From DASQHM01 sp035632095 (GTDB taxonomy: Bacteria > Pseudomonadota > Alphaproteobacteria > Ferrovibrionales > Ferrovibrionaceae): DNA of 11,042 nucleotides. Made by a program: the position numbers and the translations under genes. The first letter of the stretch is position 1; every line of letters starts with the position of its first letter. Positions 6,408 through 11,042 of this stretch are shown piece after piece. The stretch is taken from contig DASQHM010000247.1 in the NCBI GenBank assembly GCA_035632095.1, forward strand, positions 1-11,042, read 5' to 3'. The notes beneath the pieces are model-generated. The model was not told where the DNA came from and made no database searches. It saw nothing but the letters and a program-made list of their open reading frames with translations.

Positions 6408-8066
6408 TCAATTCGGCATTGCCCGCCCGACGATGGCCGCGCAATCGAGGTTTGCGCCGAGGGTGCCGAAGGTGGCGCCCCAATCGCCGTCGAGCCGGCT
6501 GGCGCAAAAGGCGTCGGCAACGGCGTGCGGTGCATGGCGCACCAGAAGCGAGCCTTGCAGCGCCCGCACCAGGCGTTCGGTCAGCCGCCGCGCGTCGGCT
6601 TCACCGGCGCCGCCGGCGAATTCCGCGTCGAGTTTGCCGATGTACGCGTCGAGCCGGGCGTCGGCGCCCTTCGCCGCGGCGACTTCGGCGCGATAGACCG
6701 CAATCGAGTCCGGCGAGCGTTGCAGCGCGCGCAGCACGTCGAGGCACATGACATTGCCGGAACCTTCCCAGATGGAATTCACCGGCATCTCGCGGTACAG
6801 CCGCGGCATTATGCTTTCTTCGATGTAGCCGTTGCCGCCGAGCACCTCCATGGCCTCGGCCGCGAGGATCGGTCCCCGCTTGCAGATCCAATACTTGGCG
6901 GCGGGCGTCATCAGCCGGCGGAACGCCGTCTCGGACGCATCGTCTTGCGCATCGAACGCGCGCGCCAGGCGGATGGCGAGCGCGGTGGCCGCCTCGGATT
7001 CGACCGCCAAGTCCGCCAGCACGCGCGACATGAGCGGCTGATCCACCAGCCGTTTCTGGAACGCCGTGCGATGCGCCGCGTGGTGCGCCGCTTGCGCCAC
7101 CGCCTGGCGCATGAGACCCGACGTGCCGAGCGCGCAATCGAGCCGGGTGTAGGTGCCCATCTCGATGATGGTGGGAATACCACGGCCTTCCTCGCCGATC
7201 AGCCAGCCGGATGCGTTGGCGAACTCCACTTCGCTCGACGCGTTGGATTTGTTGCCGAGCTTGTCCTTCAGACGCTGAATGAGGAATGCGTTCTGCGCGC
7301 CGTCCGGCGTCCAGCGCGGCAGGAAGAAGCAGCTCAAGCCGCCGGGTGCCTGGGCCAGAATGAGAAACGCATCGCACATGGGCGCCGACATGAACCACTT
7401 GTGGCCGACGATGCGGTATTCGCCGCCGGGGCGGCCCGCTCCGACCGGGACGGCGCGGGTGCTGTTGCTGCGCAGGTCCGAGCCGCCTTGTTTTTCGGTC
7501 ATGCCCATGCCGACCAGCGCGCCGGTCTTCTCCCTCGCGGGGCGGAAGCTGCGGTCGTAGCGGCGCGAATAGATTAGCGGCAGCCATTCCTTGGCCAGCG
7601 CGTCGAGACGGCGGATCGCCGGAACCGACCCGTAGGTCATGGTGATCGGACATTGCGCCCCGGCTTCGATCTGGCATTGCATGATGACGCCGGCGGCGCG
7701 CGCCACATGGGCGCCGGGCTTCGGATCGGCCCATGGCGCCGCGTGCAAACCTGCCGCCACGGCGCGGGTCATGGTCGCATGCCAGGCGGGATGGAATTCC
7801 ACCTCGTCGCGCCGGTGGCCGAAGCGATCGAAGGTCTTGAGCACGGGCGGATTGACGTTGGCGAGGCGGCCGTCCTCGATCGCTTCGGCGCTGCCGAGAA
7901 CCGCGCCGAAGGCCATAAGGTCCGCGTCCGCCCAGCCGCCGCCGTCGCGGTGCACCGCATCGCGGAGCGCCTTGTCGCCGCCGTAGACGTTGTAGCCTTG
8001 CAGCGGAGGCGGTTGGTTCAGGACGTCATGAGTGGCGAAGGTGTCCGATACCGGCGCGCGGGACAT
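6408..8066 (-). CDS. aidB: AidB-type acyl-CoA dehydrogenase homologue (alkylation response)
   Basis: A 552-residue FAD-binding protein of the AidB branch of acyl-CoA dehydrogenases (E. coli AidB is about 540 residues). AidB is linked to the Ada response and protects DNA from alkylation by a mechanism still debated. Diagnostic stretches are LNQPPPLQGYNVY (16-28), GMGMTEKQGGSDLRSNST (186-203), GHKWFMSAPMCDAFL (221-235), RLKDKLGNKSNASSEVEF (265-282), EVLGGNGYIEES (407-418) and SIWEGSGNVMCLDVLRALQR (431-450), where Glu434 sits at the conserved acyl-CoA dehydrogenase catalytic region. The C-terminal helical part (about 450-552) is the extension typical of AidB. GGGAG lies 6 bases before the ATG at 8066. 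No ada, alkA or alkB gene is in the window. The gene stands alone, 69 bases downstream of the response regulator stop and on the same strand. Confidence 0.93.
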   Translation of the reverse strand: MSRAPVSDTFATHDVLNQPPPLQGYNVYGGDKALRDAVHRDGGGWADADLMAFGAVLGSAEAIEDGRLANVNPPVLKTFDRFGHRRDEVEFHPAWHATMTRAVAAGLHAAPWADPKPGAHVARAAGVIMQCQIEAGAQCPITMTYGSVPAIRRLDALAKEWLPLIYSRRYDRSFRPAREKTGALVGMGMTEKQGGSDLRSNSTRAVPVGAGRPGGEYRIVGHKWFMSAPMCDAFLILAQAPGGLSCFFLPRWTPDGAQNAFLIQRLKDKLGNKSNASSEVEFANASGWLIGEEGRGIPTIIEMGTYTRLDCALGTSGLMRQAVAQAAHHAAHRTAFQKRLVDQPLMSRVLADLAVESEAATALAIRLARAFDAQDDASETAFRRLMTPAAKYWICKRGPILAAEAMEVLGGNGYIEESIMPRLYREMPVNSIWEGSGNVMCLDVLRALQRSPDSIAVYRAEVAAAKGADARLDAYIGKLDAEFAGGAGEADARRLTERLVRALQGSLLVRHAPHAVADAFCASRLDGDWGATFGTLGANLDCAAIVGRAMPN

Positions 8067-8111
8067 GTTGGTCTCCCGATCGAATCGCCTGAGCGATAGG
8101 CGCAGTCTAAG

Positions 8112-8122
8112 GCCGGACCGGC
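8112..8122. promoter_or_regulatory. Inverted repeat GCCGG-A-CCGGC between the response regulator and aidB
   Basis: A perfect 5+1+5 dyad lies 46 bases upstream of the aidB ATG and 14 bases after the response regulator stop. It has no T-run and too small a loop for a good terminator. It may be an operator or chance in GC-rich DNA. Confidence 0.2.
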
Positions 8123-8135
8123 TTGCGTTCGAGGG

Positions 8136-8825
8136 TCAATGGGCCAGCCGGTAGCCGCCGCTTTCGGTGATCAGGATATTGGCGTTGGCGGGGTCGCGCT
8201 CGATCTTCTGGCGCAGGCGGTAGATATGGGTCTCCAGCGTGTGGGTGGTGACGCCGGCGTTGTAGCCCCAGACCTCGTTCAACAGCACGTCGCGGGTCAC
8301 GGCCCGGTCGCCGGCGCGATACAGAAACTTGAGGATCGCGGTTTCCTTTTCGGTCAAGCGAACCTTCTTCTTCTTCTCGTTGTCGAGCAGAAGCTTGGCC
8401 GACGGGCGGAAGGTGTAGGGACCGATGGCGAAGACCGCGTCCTCGCTCTGCTCGTGCTGTCGCAGATGCGCCCGCATGCGGGCCAGCAGCACCAGTAGCT
8501 TGAACGGCTTGACCACGTAATCGTTGGCGCCGGAATCGAGTCCGAGAATCGTGTCGGCTTCGCCGTCGGCGCCGGTCAGCATGATCACCGGCACCCGATT
8601 GCCGCTCCGCCGCATGACCCGGCAGACCTCCCGGCCATCCATGTCGGGAAGACCGACGTCGAGCAGCACCATATCGAAGCTGTCGGCCTTCAGGCGCTCC
8701 AACGCGCTCGCGCCGGAATCCGCCTGCACGGTCGCGAATTCCTCATGCAGATCGAGCTGCTCCGCCAGCGATTCGCGCAGCGCCTTGTCGTCATCGACCA
8801 GCAATATGCGTTTGGCATTGTTCAT
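8136..8825 (-). CDS. PhoB/OmpR-class response regulator (no adjacent kinase)
   Basis: A 229-residue two-component regulator. The receiver domain (about 5-120) has the acidic pocket D11-D12-D13, phospho-acceptor D56 in LLDVGLPDMDG, T84 in MLTGA and K106 in VVKPF. All conserved residues are present, so it should be phosphorylated by a histidine kinase. The C-terminal winged helix (about 130-229) contains LTEKETAILKFLYRAG, LLNEVWGYNAGVTTHTLETH and IYRLRQKIE, the standard OmpR/PhoB DNA-binding domain, preceded by an unusual KKKK run. I chose the ATG at 8825 because GGAG lies 6 bases before it and the receiver begins there; a frame-compatible start at 8915 would add 30 residues of no family character. 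No kinase gene is nearby. The winged-helix wording reminds me of alphaproteobacterial CenR-like envelope regulators, which is only a suggestion. Confidence 0.93.
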   Translation of the reverse strand: MNNAKRILLVDDDKALRESLAEQLDLHEEFATVQADSGASALERLKADSFDMVLLDVGLPDMDGREVCRVMRRSGNRVPVIMLTGADGEADTILGLDSGANDYVVKPFKLLVLLARMRAHLRQHEQSEDAVFAIGPYTFRPSAKLLLDNEKKKKVRLTEKETAILKFLYRAGDRAVTRDVLLNEVWGYNAGVTTHTLETHIYRLRQKIERDPANANILITESGGYRLAH

Positions 8826-8889
8826 GGCGCTCTCCGGGCCCCGATCAGGCTCGCGACGAGAAAATGATCCGTTTCGCCCCAAGCTGCAA

Positions 8890-8926
8890 CGCTTAAGCGA
8901 AATCGCCCCTTTCACACCCCCGTCAA
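8890..8926 (-). promoter_or_regulatory. Possible promoter region of the response regulator
   Basis: On the minus strand, TTGACG (8921-8926) is a good -35 box. The hexamer after 17 bases (ATTTCG, 8898-8903) is a poor -10, and a perfect 10-base palindrome, CGCTTAAGCG (8890-8899), overlaps it. The site lies 65-100 bases before the ATG. It could be a regulated promoter, for example under autocontrol, but the evidence is thin. Confidence 0.25.
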
Positions 8927-8941
8927 CCCGGCTCGCAACGC

Positions 8942-9802
8942 CTATAGGCCCATCTGGCGCAAAGCGGCGTAATTCAAGGCACTTCCCGCATCGGCCAGCT
9001 TCTCTACCACGGAGAAATGGTGCAAACCCTGCGCCGCAACCAGCTCAGCCGAAAGTCCGCGCGCACGCCACGCTTCGGCGAATTCAGCCTGCTGGCGGAG
9101 GAATTCCGCGGTCTCGAGCGCTCCGACCGCCAGCAGCAATGGCGGCGCCTTCGATCGCAGGAGAAATATCGGAGAGTTGCGGAGCGCCGCCGCCGGATCG
9201 AGCCGCACGTTGTCGTTCAGATAGCAAAGGCGGATCGGCTCCAGCTCATAGATGCCCGAGATGGCGAAGCCGCCTTTCACCAAATCGCCGGGCAGACCGG
9301 CGCCGAAAGCCGGCCAATCGGTGAGCGCCATCATAGCCGTGAGATGGCCGCCGGCGGAATGGCCGGAGACGAACAGACGCGACGGATCGCCGCCGAACTC
9401 GGGCGCATGGCGCCAGACCCAGGCCAGGGCGGCGCGCACCTGGCGCACGATCTCGTCCATGGTCACGGACGGCGCCAGGGCGTAGTTGACGATCACCGCC
9501 GCGGCACCGGCGGGCACCAATCCCCCGGCGATGAAATCGAAGGCGCGTTTGTCCAAGGCCTGCCAATAGCCGCCGTGAATGAACACATGCACGGGCGCGC
9601 CGTCGTTCGCCGCCGGAAAGATGTCGAGGGTCTCGGCCGGGCTCGGCCCGTAAGCCACGTCGAGACGGCAGGTCAGGGCGCTGCGGACCTCGGCCGAGCG
9701 GCTTTCGTAGCGGTCGAGATAGACCTGAAAATCCGCGACCTTGGCCCGCAGGTTGTACTGCGCATCGAGGCCGGCCCGATCATAGCTGCGAAACAGCGCC
9801 AT
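8942..9802 (-). CDS. Alpha/beta hydrolase, BD-FAE/arylformamidase-like
   Basis: A 286-residue soluble serine hydrolase. The oxyanion-hole motif HGGYWQ is at 76-81 and the nucleophile elbow GHSAGGH at 147-153 (Ser149). A C-terminal HH (261-262, LHHFSVVE) supplies the catalytic His. VGALETAEFLRQQ (226-238) is the region where relatives carry the acidic triad member, probably Glu230 or Glu233. The HGG and GHSAGG pattern, together with the N-terminal YDRAGLDAQYN, matches proteins often annotated as kynurenine formamidase-like or carbohydrate esterase-like. No tryptophan-degradation genes are nearby, so I do not name a substrate. The ATG at 9802 is preceded by AAGGGG with 6 bases between. The gene is divergent from ribA and ends 117 bases before the response regulator start, so it may be its own unit. 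Confidence 0.88.
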   Translation of the reverse strand: MALFRSYDRAGLDAQYNLRAKVADFQVYLDRYESRSAEVRSALTCRLDVAYGPSPAETLDIFPAANDGAPVHVFIHGGYWQALDKRAFDFIAGGLVPAGAAAVIVNYALAPSVTMDEIVRQVRAALAWVWRHAPEFGGDPSRLFVSGHSAGGHLTAMMALTDWPAFGAGLPGDLVKGGFAISGIYELEPIRLCYLNDNVRLDPAAALRNSPIFLLRSKAPPLLLAVGALETAEFLRQQAEFAEAWRARGLSAELVAAQGLHHFSVVEKLADAGSALNYAALRQMGL

Positions 9803-9852
9803 TTATCGCCCCTTGACTTGCGATGGGCGAGTGTCGCTTTCCGTTGACGCAG

Positions 9853-9904
9853 CGGCAAGCGCCATTGCCGGTGGTGGGCGCGGCAATCGGGTTGCGGATA
9901 TACT
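9853..9904 (+). promoter_or_regulatory. ribA upstream region: three CGGCAA half-sites and a TATACT box
   Basis: Alternating half-sites are CGGCAA (9853-9858), TTGCCG (9865-9870) and CGGCAAT (9881-9887). The first two form a 6+6+6 inverted repeat; the middle and last, as ATTGCCG and CGGCAAT, form a 7+10+7 one. A good -10 box, TATACT, follows at 9899-9904; no clear -35 box is seen, which is common at activator-dependent promoters. Initiation would fall at about 9911-9912, on or next to the ribA ATG. Alternatively the repeats could form competing hairpins in a longer transcript. Confidence 0.35.
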
Positions 9905-9911
9905 GGCGGCA

Positions 9912-11027
9912 ATGTCCGACGCCGCCGCCGCACAGCCGCAAAATGGCCTGATATTGCTGGACCGCGCCGCAGGCGAGATGCGCCGCGGCCGCCCGGTTTT
10001 GATCGCGGCCGGCGACGGCGACGCCGCGCTTGCCTTGGCTGCCGAAACCCTGAGCGTCGAGGCTTTGCGCGATTTTCAGGCGCTCGGTCAGCCGTTCGTC
10101 GCGTTGACCTTGCATCGCGCCAACGTGCTTCACGTCCGCACCGCCGGAACCGATCCGGTGCTCCTGACCGTGACCGATCGCATGACGGCCGCCACCATCC
10201 GCGACATGGCCGATCCGACCACCGATCTGGACCATCCCCTGCTTGGACCGTTTACGGCGCAGCGCGATGCGCCGGCCCGGTCCGTCGCCGCGGCGATTGC
10301 ACTCGCCAAGCGCGCGCGGCTGCTGCCCGCCGTCGTGGTCGTGGCGCTTCCGGCGGACATGGCAAAGAGCGAAGCGGCGGCGCGCGACATCGTCATCATC
10401 GATGCTGAGATCGCGCTGACCCACGAGGAGACGGCGGCGCGCAGCCTGAAACGCGTCGCATCGGCGCGCGTGCCGTTGATCGATGCCGAGTCCGTGGAGA
10501 TCGTCGCGTTTCGCCCCGCCGACGGCGCGCTCGAGCACCTTGCCATCATCGTCGGCCGGCCCAATCCCGATGCGCCGGTGCTGACGCGCCTGCATTCCGA
10601 ATGTTTCACCGGCGATCTGCTCGGTTCGCTGCGCTGCGATTGCGGCGAGCAATTGCGCGGGGCGATCCGCACCATGAGGGACGCCGGCGCCGGCGTGTTG
10701 CTCTATCTCGCCCAGGAGGGGCGCGGGATCGGCCTGATCAACAAGCTGCGCGCCTATCGTTTGCAGGATCGCGGCTTCGACACCATCGAAGCCAACGAAC
10801 GTCTCGGCTTCGAAGCGGACGAGCGGCTGTTTCTGCCCGCGGCGGAAATGCTGCGCCATCTCGGCTACGAGCGCGTGCGGCTGTTGACCAACAATCCGGG
10901 AAAGGTCGCCGGCCTGGAGCGTTGCGGCATCTCGGTAAGCGAGCGCGTACCCCACGCGTTCCCCGCCAACAATCACAACGAAGCCTATCTCGCGACCAAG
11001 AAGAAGAAATCCGGGCACTATCTCTGA
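9912..11027 (+). CDS. ribA: GTP cyclohydrolase II (RibA) with a degenerate DHBP-synthase-like N-terminal half
   Basis: This enzyme opens GTP to 2,5-diamino-6-ribosylamino-pyrimidinone phosphate, formate and pyrophosphate, the first step of riboflavin synthesis. The C-terminal domain (about 195-371) is intact. It has RLHSECFTGDLLGSLRCDCG with zinc ligands C231, C242 and C244, YLAQEGRGIGL (265-275) with the active-site Arg, LGYERVRLLTNNPGK, and a lysine-rich end. The first 190 residues follow the layout of RibB (3,4-dihydroxy-2-butanone 4-phosphate synthase), for example TVTDRMTAATIRDMADP (86-102). However, the acidic DDE-x-R-E-x-E-G-D loop is replaced by AAGDGDAALAL (32-42) and the His/Glu motif is lost. 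That half is therefore probably inactive, and a separate ribB would be needed. ATG 9912 is preferred by length; an in-frame start at 9813 would run through the regulatory repeats. No clear Shine-Dalgarno is present. Confidence 0.93.
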   Translation: MSDAAAAQPQNGLILLDRAAGEMRRGRPVLIAAGDGDAALALAAETLSVEALRDFQALGQPFVALTLHRANVLHVRTAGTDPVLLTVTDRMTAATIRDMADPTTDLDHPLLGPFTAQRDAPARSVAAAIALAKRARLLPAVVVVALPADMAKSEAAARDIVIIDAEIALTHEETAARSLKRVASARVPLIDAESVEIVAFRPADGALEHLAIIVGRPNPDAPVLTRLHSECFTGDLLGSLRCDCGEQLRGAIRTMRDAGAGVLLYLAQEGRGIGLINKLRAYRLQDRGFDTIEANERLGFEADERLFLPAAEMLRHLGYERVRLLTNNPGKVAGLERCGISVSERVPHAFPANNHNEAYLATKKKKSGHYL

Positions 11028-11042
11028 GCGTGTCGACCGGCA

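Noticed and set aside
5336..6535. Second minus-strand frame of 399 codons over the MBL gene
   Set aside because: It is an out-of-frame reading of the same strand as the MBL gene; only the other frame shows the metal-binding motifs.
6312..7577. Plus-strand open frame of 421 codons
   Set aside because: It is antisense to aidB, with an arginine/alanine-rich shadow composition and no recognisable domain.
8826..8915. Upstream start extending the response regulator by 30 residues
   Set aside because: The receiver domain starts at the ATG 8825, which has GGAG 6 bases upstream; the extension has no family match.
9780..11018. Minus-strand open frame of 412 codons
   Set aside because: It is antisense to ribA, whose zinc site and catalytic motifs are intact on the other strand.
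1..11042. CRISPR arrays, tRNA or rRNA genes, insertion sequences, integrase or phage cassettes
   Set aside because: No regularly spaced repeats, tRNA-like cloverleaf, transposase or integrase motifs, or flanking inverted/direct repeats were seen on reading both strands.

Overview
The window reads as a GC-rich alphaproteobacterial chromosome segment, probably Rhodospirillales or Hyphomicrobiales. This is inferred from the strong third-position GC bias, the style of the HigBA, AidB and response-regulator proteins, and the RibA architecture. No database search was possible. It holds eleven confidently called genes and one partial gene. There are no tRNA or rRNA genes, insertion sequences or CRISPR arrays, and the longest gap between genes is 190 bases.

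Left part (1-3840). A partial, unrecognised gene runs leftwards off the edge from an ATG at 470. It has a good ribosome binding site and a tail motif, YNADQPRDRHGRWT. A 190-base intergenic region with several dyad repeats separates it from a tightly packed rightward operon: a MarR-family repressor, an EmrA-type membrane fusion protein and an EmrB-type 14-TM drug:proton antiporter. The stop and start codons of these three genes overlap. This is the classic layout of a self-regulated multidrug or organic-toxin efflux pump; no outer-membrane channel gene is present in the window.

Middle part (3841-6300). A compact HigB-HigA toxin-antitoxin pair follows. Its TTGACA promoter carries an 8+3+8 inverted repeat, and the toxin GTG probably starts a leaderless message. 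Convergent to it, on the minus strand, are an MBL-fold metallohydrolase and, 10 bases downstream, a class I SAM-dependent methyltransferase, presumably one transcript. A perfect 19-base palindrome lies just upstream of the MBL gene.

Right part (6300-11042). Three more minus-strand genes follow: an AidB-type acyl-CoA dehydrogenase homologue (alkylation-response flavoprotein), a PhoB/OmpR-class response regulator with no kinase beside it, and an alpha/beta hydrolase of the BD-FAE/arylformamidase-like type. Divergent from the hydrolase is a RibA-type GTP cyclohydrolase II (riboflavin synthesis). Its N-terminal half looks like a decayed DHBP synthase domain.

Most of the window is ordinary accessory and housekeeping chromosome. 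The items that most deserve follow-up are the unrecognised edge gene, the operator-like palindromes (612-635, 3872-3890, 6277-6295, 9853-9887) and the degenerate RibB-like half of RibA. I did not find convincing evidence of a wholly new multi-gene system.
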